Shown here one piece after another: positions 1 to 8,935 of a stretch of DNA of 64,000 nt. Position 1 is the stretch's first letter; every line of letters begins with the position of its first letter. The notes under the pieces are model-generated. The model was not told the origin of the DNA and did not search any database. It saw nothing but the letters and a program-made list of their open reading frames with translations. This DNA comes from Verrucomicrobiota bacterium. Its GTDB lineage: Bacteria > Verrucomicrobiota > Verrucomicrobiia > CAIQCK01. Location of the stretch: positions 62,001 through 126,000 of the forward strand of contig JACRQF010000006.1 in assembly GCA_016222825.1 (NCBI GenBank), in the 5' to 3' direction. A program made the translations under genes and the position numbers.

Positions 1-690
1 ACTTCTCCGGGCAGCGCTGTTGCGCGATGGCGTAACAAATCGGTTCTGTGGCTTCGGAAGCACACCCCCGATTCAAGATTGGCCGAAGAGTTTCTTACAA
101 TTCCAGCGCCCAACCATGAAGGACGCGGGCTTAGTCATGGAAACGTGAAGAACATCCAGCGGGCACTTCGCGTCTTCCTACGTGCGCGCGACCTTCTTCC
201 GTTTTTAGCTGCCGATAGGCAGGCTCGGATACCTCGTCCGGAGAACGCAAAAAAGGTATTTGTTGTTCACGGCCACAACGACGCATTGAAGACAGCCGCC
301 GCACGGCTACTTACAAAGCTACAACTTGAACCAATCATTCTGCATGAGCAGCCAAACAAGAGCAGAACGATTATCGAGAAGTTCCTCGATTACAGCGATG
401 TTGCGTTCGCGTTGGTGCTTCTAACGGCGGATGATTGGGGTGGACTCGTTAACGGGCCGCCTGAAAGCTACAATCGTCGCGCACGACAAAACGTAATTTT
501 AGAGTTGGGCTTCTTCATTGGCCGCCTTGGTCGCGAGCGAGTCGTTGCGATCTACGAAGCGGGAGTTGAAATTCCTTCTGATTATAGTGGAGTTCTATTC
601 ATTCCTTTCGATTCCGGCGGTATTTGGCAATACCAAGCCGCTAAGGAGATGAAGGCAGCCGGAATTAAGATAGATATGAGCCACATTTGA
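1..690 (+). CDS. TIR-like / predicted nucleotide-binding domain protein (5' end beyond window)
   Basis: Frame is open from base 1 to the stop at 690. Motifs KKVFVVHGHNDALK, LTADDWGG, RARQNVILELGFFIGRLGR are typical of the TIR-like (CAP12-type) domain. Confidence 0.75.
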   Translation, partial: TSPGSAVARWRNKSVLWLRKHTPDSRLAEEFLTIPAPNHEGRGLSHGNVKNIQRALRVFLRARDLLPFLAADRQARIPRPENAKKVFVVHGHNDALKTAAARLLTKLQLEPIILHEQPNKSRTIIEKFLDYSDVAFALVLLTADDWGGLVNGPPESYNRRARQNVILELGFFIGRLGRERVVAIYEAGVEIPSDYSGVLFIPFDSGGIWQYQAAKEMKAAGIKIDMSHI

Positions 691-766
691 CGAGTGATTG
701 ACACGCAGTGGCAATCGCCCGCCATTGGAGCAGTCCTTACGCGTAGAGTGTTCAGTAGCCTGAGTT

Positions 767-1087
767 TCACTTCGCATCGAGCCGGTCGAGCCGTAGCAGG
801 ACGGCGCCGAAGTCGAGGGCGCGCTGGCCGGGGACGAGGTAGCAGGCGGGGATGCTGTAGCAGTTGCCGTAGCCACGCCGCAGGAGGCCGAACGCCACGA
901 GGAGGGCGAGGTGTTTGGAGATGTTGGAGCGTGGGACACCGATGCGCTTGGCCAGTTCGCTGGCCGGGAGTGGCTCACCCTTGAGCAGTTCGTCGAACAT
1001 GCGCCAGCGTGTCATGTCGGAAGCGGCCCGGATGGCGATTTTCAATGGGATGACAGGCATCTGTGAGGCTGTGGTGGGTGTGTTCAT
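767..1087 (-). CDS. ArsR-like winged-helix transcriptional regulator
   Basis: RWRMFDELLKGEPLPASELAKRIGVPRSNISKHLALLVAFGLLRR reads as a wHTH. Confidence 0.75.
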   Translation of the reverse strand: MNTPTTASQMPVIPLKIAIRAASDMTRWRMFDELLKGEPLPASELAKRIGVPRSNISKHLALLVAFGLLRRGYGNCYSIPACYLVPGQRALDFGAVLLRLDRLDAK

Positions 1088-1143
1088 GGGATTTGGTCTG
1101 GTTTTCTGATGGTTTTAGCAAGTTCTCAGGCGATTGACAAGGG

Positions 1144-1395
1144 TCATCGGGGAATAGAGGTTCTTCATCGGTGACTGTAGCTTAACCATGAGTGATTGTA
1201 GCATATTCATCGGTAACTATACATTCTTTGCAGGTGAATAGAGTTTCTTAGTCTGGGAATAGAGTATATCCATCGGTTGCTGGAGTTTCGTAATCGGTGA
1301 GTAGAGTATAGTCGTCGGTGAACAGAGTTTCTTCGTCAGGAATTGGAGATTGTCTTCCGGGAGTCTGAGTTTCGGGCTCGGTGGGGTGAGGACGT
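1144..1395. repeat. Degenerate tandem array, exact 21-bp period, about 11-12 units, consensus approx. TCATCGGTGAATAGAGTTTCT
   Basis: Units aligned by eye at 1144, 1165, 1186, 1207, 1228, 1249, 1270, 1291, 1312, 1333, 1354 (1375 weak) without indels. Confidence 0.9.
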
Positions 1396-1554
1396 CGCTC
1401 TGCCGTGTGACATCCGCCTTCAGTGAAGCGCGCTCTTTGTTGCGGGAGTGGACGACGTGAGTTTCCTGGCTGGGATCCGATCGCGCGGTGCCGCGAAGGC
1501 CGAACGCCTCTGCTCCATTCATGATGCGTGTCATCGGCGCGGCGGTGGCGGCGC

Positions 1555-1628
1555 GAAATGACGTTGCCGGGAGACGGGGGGGCTTGCTAGGTTGGCGGCA
1601 TGATGAAGAGATGGTTCTCGCGCTGGCG
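1555..1628 (+). repeat. Duplicated promoter/start region, copy 1 (copy 2 at 2605-2682)
   Basis: GAAATGACGTTGCCGGGA..CGGGGGGGCTTGCTAGGTTGGCGGCATGATGA shared almost perfectly. Confidence 0.85.
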
Positions 1629-1730
1629 ATGAAGGCCGGGGTGGAGACGCTCATGAAAGGCGGCGGCGCGCGCGCAGCGGTGATCGGCGGTTGTGGATGG
1701 CCTTGACGTTGGTGAACCAGGATTAGGACT

Positions 1731-2567
1731 ATGAAACTGTCAGCATTGCGAAAGAAGCTCAATTTCTTCGGCGACTCCTCCGAGTGGAAGGACGGGATCA
1801 CGCCATCCATCGGCGGCGGTGACGCCAAGATGCTCATCCGGCTGCTGAACAAGGTCAAACGCGAGAACATGGCGGCCCTCGAAGTCGGGAGTTGGGTGGG
1901 CAACGGCAGCACGCGCGTCATCACGAACCACATCCGGGACCTCCACGCCGTTTTCTACTGCGTGGACACCTGGGCGGGCAGCGAGAACGTCCCGTTCCAC
2001 CAGGAGTTCCGCAAGCGCTACAACACCTTCTTCGAGGTCTTCGCCGACAACGTGCGGGCCTACAACGGGCAGGACATCGTCCGGCCGCTGGTCATGCCAA
2101 GCACCCAGGCATGTGTCCTTTTCCCGGACAAGAGCCTGGACTTTGTCTTCATTGATGGCAACCACGGCTACAGCTACGTGAAGCAGGACATCCTCGCGTG
2201 GCTGCCGAAGATCAAGCCGGGCGGCGTCATCTGCGGACACGACTGCGACGCGTGCTACGCGGACCTGGATCCGAAGCTGAGGGCCGAGAGCGACCCGCAC
2301 GTCGAGGATGATTATTACGAGAACAAGGGCCATCCGGGGCCGAAGGCGTTCCACGCGGGCGTGGTCAAGGCCGTGCATGAGGTCTTCGACGGGAAAGCGA
2401 CACTCTGGTTCAAGTTGAAAGGCTCCACGTCCGTATGGAGCCACAGGCCCGGCAGCCTGATGGACCGCTTGCGCGTTTCCATCGGTGGCGGCGCACCCGC
2501 ATCGCGGGAAGAGTCGGTTGGGGGCAAAGCCTGGCCGAAGCCGACGCCGTGGCCGGCTGCGAATTGA
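1731..2567 (+). CDS. Class I SAM-dependent methyltransferase
   Basis: ALEVGSWVGNGSTRVI, LDFVFIDGNHGYSYVKQDILAWLPKIKPGGVICGHD. Confidence 0.75.
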   Translation: MKLSALRKKLNFFGDSSEWKDGITPSIGGGDAKMLIRLLNKVKRENMAALEVGSWVGNGSTRVITNHIRDLHAVFYCVDTWAGSENVPFHQEFRKRYNTFFEVFADNVRAYNGQDIVRPLVMPSTQACVLFPDKSLDFVFIDGNHGYSYVKQDILAWLPKIKPGGVICGHDCDACYADLDPKLRAESDPHVEDDYYENKGHPGPKAFHAGVVKAVHEVFDGKATLWFKLKGSTSVWSHRPGSLMDRLRVSIGGGAPASREESVGGKAWPKPTPWPAAN

Positions 2568-2604
2568 TTGCTTGCGACTGGATGGAGCGGTTTGTGGACA
2601 GCAT

Positions 2605-2682
2605 GAAATGACGTTGCCGGGAAGCGGGGGGGCTTGCTAGGTTGGCGGCATGATGATGAAACCGTTTGCTTTCGCGCTGGCG
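2605..2682 (+). repeat. Duplicated promoter/start region, copy 2
   Basis: See 1555-1628. Confidence 0.85.
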
Positions 2683-3927
2683 CTGGGGTGCGCATTCACG
2701 ACCTTCGTTTTCGCAGAGGAGAACTGGCCGCAGTTCCGCGGGCCGGATGGGATGGGGCACTCGGATGCCAAGGGGCTGCCAGTGACTTGGAGCGAAACGC
2801 AGAACATCAAGTGGAAAACGCCGATTCACGGCAAGGGCTGGTCGTCGCCGGTTATCTGGGGCAAACAAATCTGGATGACCACGGCGACGGAGGACGGCAA
2901 GCAGTTGTTCGTCGTCTGTGTGGACCGCGACACCGGGAAGATCCTCCACAACACGAAGCTGTTCGATGTCGAAACGCCGCAGTTCATCATCAAGCTCAAC
3001 AGCCCGGCCTCGCCGACGCCGGTGATCGAGGAAGGGCGCGTTTATGTGACGTTCGGAGACCCGGGCACGGCGTGCCTCGACACGAAGAGCGGGAAGGTGC
3101 TCTGGCAGCGGCGCGACTTGAATATCAACCACGTCCGCGGCGCCGGCGCGTCGCCAATCCTGTTCGGTAACCTGTTCATCGTGAACTTCGACGGCGGCGA
3201 TGCCCAATTTGTCGTCGCGCTCGACAAGAACACCGGCAAGACAGTGTGGAAGACCAACCGCACGATGGATTTCAAGGACCTCGACAAGGACGGCAAGCCG
3301 CAGCGGGAGGGCGACCTCCGCAAGGGGTTCACTACGCCGCTGATCGCGTCGTTCGGAGGCGCGCCGCCGATCCTCATTGATCCCGGCTCGATGGCGTTCT
3401 ACGCCTATGACCCGCTCACCGGCAAGGAACTCTGGCGCACCGAGGAACGCAAAAACCACTCCGTCGCCGTGCGCGTGTCGGTCGCCAACGGGTTGATTTA
3501 CGCCTGCACCGGCATGGGCAAAGCGTCGGTCTGGGCGATCAAGCCCGGCGGCAGCGGCGTCGTGACGGACACGCACGTCGTCTGGAAAGCCCCGCGCAAC
3601 GTGCCGACCATGCCCTCGCCCATCGTCATGGGCGACCTGCTCTTCATGGTGAGCGACAACGGCATCATCACCTGCCTCGATGCGAAGACCGGCGAGGTTG
3701 TGTGGGAGCAGAAAGTGGGCGGGGAGTTTTCCGCGTCGCCCATCTCAGCCGAGGGACGCATCTATTTCTTCGACCGCGAAGGCAAGGCGACGGTGATCGA
3801 AGCCGCGCGCGAGTTCAAACAAGTTGCCCAGAACCAGCTTGAGGACGGCTGCATGGCCTCCGCCGCCGTCTCTGGCAAGGCGCTGTTCGTGAGGACGCGG
3901 TCGGCGCTCTACCGCATCGAGAAGTAA
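2650..3927 (+). CDS. PQQ-binding-like beta-propeller repeat protein, secreted
   Basis: Signal peptide; NWPQFRGPDGMGHS; repeated VALDKNTGKTVWKT / CLDAKTGEVVWEQK blades. Confidence 0.85.
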   Translation: MMMKPFAFALALGCAFTTFVFAEENWPQFRGPDGMGHSDAKGLPVTWSETQNIKWKTPIHGKGWSSPVIWGKQIWMTTATEDGKQLFVVCVDRDTGKILHNTKLFDVETPQFIIKLNSPASPTPVIEEGRVYVTFGDPGTACLDTKSGKVLWQRRDLNINHVRGAGASPILFGNLFIVNFDGGDAQFVVALDKNTGKTVWKTNRTMDFKDLDKDGKPQREGDLRKGFTTPLIASFGGAPPILIDPGSMAFYAYDPLTGKELWRTEERKNHSVAVRVSVANGLIYACTGMGKASVWAIKPGGSGVVTDTHVVWKAPRNVPTMPSPIVMGDLLFMVSDNGIITCLDAKTGEVVWEQKVGGEFSASPISAEGRIYFFDREGKATVIEAAREFKQVAQNQLEDGCMASAAVSGKALFVRTRSALYRIEK

Positions 3928-3941
3928 GCCCCGGTTGAGCG

Positions 3942-4445
3942 CTATTTCGCGTTGGTGGCGGGCGTGTCCTTCTGCATCATCCGCACGCCCTCGGCTTTGA
4001 TCAGCTTGCCGGTGGCTTTGTCCCAATGCCGCGTGCGGACGGCCATGCGGTGCTTGCCGTGGCAGTCGGTGCAGACCTTGCGCTTGGCGGGGTCCTTGGC
4101 AAACGCCGCGTCGTGGTCTTCCACAGCGCGGAGTTTGGTCAGCGCATGGCACTTCGCGCAGCCGTCGAGAATCTTCTCTTTCGGGAACATGATCTCCGGC
4201 GGCGTCAGGCCGTCCTCGTCGGCGCTGTGGCGGTCGGACTCGCCGTGGCACTTCTCGCAGCCGACACCATGCTTCTCGTGGTTCTTCGCCAGTTCTTCCG
4301 TCTTGAAGTTGGCGTGGCAGACGAGGCAGTAGGAGTTGTCGGCGGGCTTCTTCGAGGCATCAGCCGCCATCGCGACGACCGCAACCGCGCAACTCGCGAC
4401 AATCAAACCGGCCAAAGCCGGACCTCCGAATGTGTTTCTAGACAT
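3942..4445 (-). CDS. Multiheme cytochrome c-type protein
   Basis: CLVCH, CEKCH, CAKCH, CTDCH motifs after a signal peptide. Confidence 0.8.
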   Translation of the reverse strand: MSRNTFGGPALAGLIVASCAVAVVAMAADASKKPADNSYCLVCHANFKTEELAKNHEKHGVGCEKCHGESDRHSADEDGLTPPEIMFPKEKILDGCAKCHALTKLRAVEDHDAAFAKDPAKRKVCTDCHGKHRMAVRTRHWDKATGKLIKAEGVRMMQKDTPATNAK

Positions 4446-5556
4446 ATTCCCAATCCTTGAGCCAGTGATAGTCCGGTGTGAGCTTCGCCCACATCTCGCG
4501 CGCGATGGTCTGCAACTCCTTCTGCTCGGCGAGGTCGAGCTGGCGGCGCTCCTTGAGGGCGAGGACCATGTTGTCCACCTGCTTGGTGCTGATAAGGCCG
4601 GGGATCGGCGCGGTGATGGCGGGGTTGCCGAGAATGTAGCGGATGGTGAGCCGCGCGCGGCGGTCGTCCTCGGCCACCTCCGCGTGGTCGGGTGAGCCGT
4701 CGCCTTTGAAGATGGCGTTGCTGGCGAACGGTTTGATGCCGAAGATGCCAACGTCGTATTTGCGCACGGCGTCGAGGAAGCTGTCCACCGGCAATTCCTT
4801 CGAGCCGGCGGTGTAGGGCGTGCAGATGACCTGAATCACGTCGGGATATTTTTCGACGAGCATCTTGCCCCAAACGCGGTCGTGCGTGGAGAGGCCGGTG
4901 AAGCGGCACTTGCCCTGTTTCCTGGCGGTGGTGAGCGCCTCGATCATCGCCTCCACGTCGGCGTCGGAGTGCCGGCCGCCGCGCTCCAGCGCCATGAGCC
5001 GCCAGATGTCCACGTAGTCGAGCTTACAACGCTTCAGGCCGGCGTCGAAGAGTTCGAGCAGCTTCTTCGCGTTGCGGTTTTCGGGCACGCGCAGTTCGCT
5101 GGCCGGATGCGAGTAGCCGATATACATCGCGTCGCGCTTCTTGCTGAGGACCTTGCTGTAAACCTCCGGCTCGCTGTCGCCGGCGTAGTCAATGCAGTTG
5201 ATGCCGACCTTGATGCAGTAGTTGAGGACCTCCTCGCGGTTGCGCTGGAACGGCGCGGCGACGGCGGCGTCAGTCGGCGCGTTGTAGGGATTCACCGCGC
5301 TGTCCGTGCCGATGACTTTGTTGATGCGCTTCCAGTGACCGCCGAGGCAGACGGCGGAAACCCAGAGGCCCGTCTTGCCGAGACGGCGGTATTCCATGTC
5401 GGGGTTGTAGCTGCGGGTCTTCTTGAGCTCGGCGCGGTCGGCGTCGGTGATGGCGGCGCAGGTCGTGCGCGTCGTGGCGAGGCTGGCCGCGGCGACGGCG
5501 GCGCTGGTCTGGATGAATGAGCGGCGGGAAAGGCGGGAATCGCGGGTCTGTTTCAT
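4438..5556 (-). CDS. Aldo/keto reductase with Tat signal
   Basis: SRRSFIQTSAAVAAASL; EYRRLGKTGLWVSAVCLGG. Confidence 0.85.
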   Translation of the reverse strand: MKQTRDSRLSRRSFIQTSAAVAAASLATTRTTCAAITDADRAELKKTRSYNPDMEYRRLGKTGLWVSAVCLGGHWKRINKVIGTDSAVNPYNAPTDAAVAAPFQRNREEVLNYCIKVGINCIDYAGDSEPEVYSKVLSKKRDAMYIGYSHPASELRVPENRNAKKLLELFDAGLKRCKLDYVDIWRLMALERGGRHSDADVEAMIEALTTARKQGKCRFTGLSTHDRVWGKMLVEKYPDVIQVICTPYTAGSKELPVDSFLDAVRKYDVGIFGIKPFASNAIFKGDGSPDHAEVAEDDRRARLTIRYILGNPAITAPIPGLISTKQVDNMVLALKERRQLDLAEQKELQTIAREMWAKLTPDYHWLKDWEYV

Positions 5557-5621
5557 AGGCTACTATTGGTTGCGGGCTGATTCTATATCCGAGAACTGCG
5601 ATACAGGCAAGGATGCCGGCG

Positions 5622-6527
5622 CTACTTCGCCGGCGGCGGCCGCCAACTGCGCGGTTGCGGCTTCGGGCCGGCGGGCTTGCCGTCGAGTTGGGCGACGAGC
5701 CAGTCGAGGCCGTCGAGGTTGTCCTTGAGCCGTGCCTCGGCGTCCTCGCCGGTGTGGTTGAGGATGCCGATGGGGCCGCGGTAGCCGCTGTCGCGGATGG
5801 TCTTGAGCAACTGCAAATCGAGGTCGCCCTGACCGAGCGGGAGGATCTTCATGCCGCGCTTGTCGCCGCCCTTGGTAATGCCGTTGAGGTTCAGGCAGAG
5901 CAGGTAAGGCTTCATCGCGACGAGCGCGGCGGGAAAACGGTCGAGGTGGTCGTGGCCGTGATGGAGGTTATAGACGATGCCGACGTGTGCCGCGCCGTGC
6001 TGCTCGCGCAGGAGCTTCGTTACGGCGATCATGTTCTCCGGCTCGCCGCTCCAGCCGCCGTGGTTGTAGAGCGCGACTTTGCAGCCGAGCTTCCGCGCGC
6101 GCTCAACCAACGGAAGCATGCGCTGCGCCGCCAGCTTCACGCGCTCCTCCTGCGTCGGCGCTTCCGCCTTGGGCAGCATCACCCACAACTGCGGCGTGAC
6201 GCCGTGTTTCGGGAAGAGCTTGAACGCCTCTTCGTGCGTCCCCCAGAACGCCGTGAACTCGATGCCGTGCTTCTTCATCGCCACCATTTCCGCGTCGAAC
6301 GTCGGCACGTGCTCCGCGCGCCAGTCGTAGGCCTGCCGCTTGATGCCGAGCCGCTCCAGCATCACCGCGCGCTCCTCCGGGCCGCGTTTCTTGGCGTCGA
6401 ACGGCACAATGCACCACGCGACGAGGTTGTCGTGGGCGAAGATGTTTTGATCGGCGCGGGCGGGCGCGGCAGGCAGCAGGATGGCGGCGCACAGGGAGGC
6501 GATCAGGGCGACGGAAGTGGTTTTCAT
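5622..6527 (-). CDS. Sugar phosphate isomerase/epimerase (TIM-barrel), secreted
   Basis: Signal peptide MKTTSVALIASLCAAILLPAAPARA; VALYNHGGWSGEPENM, IVYNLHHGHDHLDRF, PIGILNHTGEDAE. Confidence 0.75.
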   Translation of the reverse strand: MKTTSVALIASLCAAILLPAAPARADQNIFAHDNLVAWCIVPFDAKKRGPEERAVMLERLGIKRQAYDWRAEHVPTFDAEMVAMKKHGIEFTAFWGTHEEAFKLFPKHGVTPQLWVMLPKAEAPTQEERVKLAAQRMLPLVERARKLGCKVALYNHGGWSGEPENMIAVTKLLREQHGAAHVGIVYNLHHGHDHLDRFPAALVAMKPYLLCLNLNGITKGGDKRGMKILPLGQGDLDLQLLKTIRDSGYRGPIGILNHTGEDAEARLKDNLDGLDWLVAQLDGKPAGPKPQPRSWRPPPAK

Positions 6528-6676
6528 CGTGGCCGGACTATGCCCCAACGCGGGCCGGATGGCTAGAACGCGCGCGCCACAAAGTTGAGCATAAGCGGCG
6601 AGGCGTCAGACCGGCCCTCGCCGTCACCGGTTGTTTTCTTGCGAACGCGGGGCGTGGCGATTATTATGGCGTGGCA

Positions 6677-7171
6677 ATGAAACGCCGTGCCATCTATCCC
6701 GGCAGCTTCGATCCCATCACGAACGGCCACCTCGACGTGGTTGAGCGTGCGCTAAGGCTTTTTGACGAGGTCGTCGTCGCCGTTGCCGTCAACATCCGCA
6801 AGGACCCGCTGTTCAGCGTCAAGGAGCGCCGCGAGATGCTCCAGCGCGCGGTGGGGCATCTGCCGCGCGTCACCGTGGACAGTTTCGAGACGTTGCTGAT
6901 GGATTACGCGCAGGAGAAGAAGGCGGTGGCGGTGGTGCGCGGGCTGCGGGCGGTGAGCGACTTCGAGTTCGAGTTCCAGATGGCGCTGATGAACCGCAAC
7001 CTGGCGCCGCAGGTGGAAACGGTGTTTTTGATGCCGAAAGACAACTACGTGTATCTGAGTTCGAGGATGATCAAGGAAATCGTCCGGCTGGGCGGCAGCG
7101 CGAAGGGTTTCGTGCCGCCGTATGTCGAGACGGCGCTCCAGCGCCGCCTTGGGAAAGGAGGCCGAAGATGA
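6677..7171 (+). CDS. coaD: Phosphopantetheine adenylyltransferase
   Basis: AIYPGSFDPITNGHLDVVERAL; VVRGLRAVSDFEFEFQMALMNR. Confidence 0.95.
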   Translation: MKRRAIYPGSFDPITNGHLDVVERALRLFDEVVVAVAVNIRKDPLFSVKERREMLQRAVGHLPRVTVDSFETLLMDYAQEKKAVAVVRGLRAVSDFEFEFQMALMNRNLAPQVETVFLMPKDNYVYLSSRMIKEIVRLGGSAKGFVPPYVETALQRRLGKGGRR

Positions 7172-7671
7172 AAATCAACCTGAGAAACTTCCCCGCCGAG
7201 GGACGCGACTTCGAGGGCGAGGATCCGGTGGAGATTCTGGATGTCAGCGACCCGGAATATCGCTTCGAATCGCCGGTCAACTACCGGTTGCACGGGCAGG
7301 TGTTGGGCCATGCGCTGGTGGTGACAGGCCGGGTTTGGACGTGCGTGGGCATCACTTGCGTGCGTTGTTTGAAGGATGCCGAGCGGCCCGTGGAGGTCCG
7401 GGACTTCGTGGTGCACCGTGAAATAGAGACCACGGAGGATTTCGCGGACTTGACTGAGAATCTGCGGGAAGATATTTTGCTGGCTCTTCCGCAGAACCCG
7501 TTGTGCAGCAAAGATTGCAGGGGCCTGTGCCCCGTCTGCGGTCAGGACCTGAACGAAAGAACTTGTTCGTGCGCGAAACAGGCGGCCAGCCCCGGCTCCA
7601 AGCGAGTCGAAGCCGGCAGCACGGGAACGCCCTGGAGCGCGCTCGATCGTATTAAAATCGCAAGAAAGTAG
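7168..7671 (+). CDS. YceD/DUF177 family protein
   Basis: CVRCLKDAERPVE and C-terminal CSKDCRGLCPVCGQDLNERTCSC; sits upstream of rpmF. Confidence 0.85.
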   Translation: MKINLRNFPAEGRDFEGEDPVEILDVSDPEYRFESPVNYRLHGQVLGHALVVTGRVWTCVGITCVRCLKDAERPVEVRDFVVHREIETTEDFADLTENLREDILLALPQNPLCSKDCRGLCPVCGQDLNERTCSCAKQAASPGSKRVEAGSTGTPWSALDRIKIARK

Positions 7672-7678
7672 AAGTAAT

Positions 7679-7864
7679 ATGGGCACCCCAAAACGTAAAA
7701 TGTCCAAGAGCCGGCAGCGCAGCCGGCGCAAGGCCAACAGTTGGCGCGCGCCGCAGACGGGCAAGTGCCCGCAGTGTGGCAGCAGCGCGCAACCTCACCG
7801 CGCGTGCCCCAGTTGCGGCTATTATAAGGGCCGCCAGGTCGTCTCCATCGAGGCGGGCGCCTAA
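7679..7864 (+). CDS. rpmF: 50S ribosomal protein L32
   Basis: MGTPKRKMSKSRQRSRRKA...CPQCG...CPSCGYYKGR. Confidence 0.95.
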   Translation: MGTPKRKMSKSRQRSRRKANSWRAPQTGKCPQCGSSAQPHRACPSCGYYKGRQVVSIEAGA

Positions 7865-7888
7865 GGGCGTCCGCGCGGCTCGCCGTTT

Positions 7889-8935
7889 TTGCCCTTGAAG
7901 ATCGCCGTTGATGCCATGGGGGGAGACCACGGGCCGCAGCCTGTCGTGGAGGCTGCTGCGACGGCGCTCGCGCTTTATCCGCAGATCGAGCACATCTTCC
8001 TGGTCGGCATCGAGAAAGAGCTTAACGCCCAACTCGCACGACGGTCGTTTGACCGTTCGCGTCTCAGCGTCGTCCACGCCTCCGAGGTGGTGACGATGGA
8101 GGACAAGGCGGTCGAGGCCATCCGTCGGAAGCGGGATTCCTCGCTCAGCCGTGCCGTGGACATGGTCAAGGACGGCCAGGCCAGCGCCGTGCTCTCGCCG
8201 GGCAACACCGGCGCGTTCATGGCGGCGGCGTTGATCAAACTGCGCACCCTGCCGGGCGTCGAGCGCCCCGGATTGGCGACGGTCATGCCGTCGCAGCACG
8301 GCAGGTTCCTGATCCTCGATCTCGGCGCCAACGCCGACGCCCGGCCGCAGCATCTCTGCGACTACGGCGTCATGGGTGAGATTTACGCGCGACAGATTCT
8401 GGGCGTTCCCAACCCGCGCATCGGCCTCTTTTCCATCGGCAGCGAAGAGATGAAGGGCAATGAACTGACGCTGGAAGCCCACCGGTTGCTGAAGAACAGT
8501 CCTGTGAATTTCGTCGGCAACATCGAAGGCCACGACTTGTTTGACGACAAGGCAGACGTGATCGTCACCGACGGCTTCACCGGCAACGCCGTGCTCAAGA
8601 GCTGTGAAGCCACGTCGCGGCTCATTTACGCCTGGATGAAGGACGATCTTTCGGCGACGCCGATGCGCAGGCTGGGCGCGTGGCTGGCGGCCGGCGCCTT
8701 CAGGGATCTCAAGAAGAAAGCCAACCCCGACGAATACGGCGGCGCCATCCTACTCGGCGTCAACGGCATTTGCATCAAGGCCCACGGCAAGGCCAGCGCC
8801 AACGCCATCTGCTCCGCCCTCCGCATCGCCGCCGACGCCATCACCCGCCAGGTCAACACACTCATCATCGAAGAAATCCGTTTGACGCATGAAAAAGAAC
8901 ACCCCGCGCAGCCCGCGCCCGCAACTGCCGCCTAG
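7889..8935 (+). CDS. plsX: Phosphate acyltransferase PlsX
   Basis: KIAVDAMGGDHGPQPVVEAA; VLSPGNTGAFMAAAL; VTDGFTGNAVLKS. Confidence 0.95.
   Translation: MPLKIAVDAMGGDHGPQPVVEAAATALALYPQIEHIFLVGIEKELNAQLARRSFDRSRLSVVHASEVVTMEDKAVEAIRRKRDSSLSRAVDMVKDGQASAVLSPGNTGAFMAAALIKLRTLPGVERPGLATVMPSQHGRFLILDLGANADARPQHLCDYGVMGEIYARQILGVPNPRIGLFSIGSEEMKGNELTLEAHRLLKNSPVNFVGNIEGHDLFDDKADVIVTDGFTGNAVLKSCEATSRLIYAWMKDDLSATPMRRLGAWLAAGAFRDLKKKANPDEYGGAILLGVNGICIKAHGKASANAICSALRIAADAITRQVNTLIIEEIRLTHEKEHPAQPAPATAA

Noticed and set aside
1144-1395. CRISPR array
   Set aside because: No constant repeat/variable spacer division, 21-bp period, no cas genes
1217-1933. Minus-strand 238-aa ORF with heptapeptide repeats
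   Set aside because: Overlaps the N-terminus of the methyltransferase and stops in the middle of the 21-bp array; more likely a by-product of the array
2410-3576. 388-aa minus-strand ORF
   Set aside because: Antisense to the well-supported PQQ-propeller gene; high-GC shadow ORF
5613-6566. 317-aa plus-strand ORF
   Set aside because: Antisense shadow of the TIM-barrel isomerase
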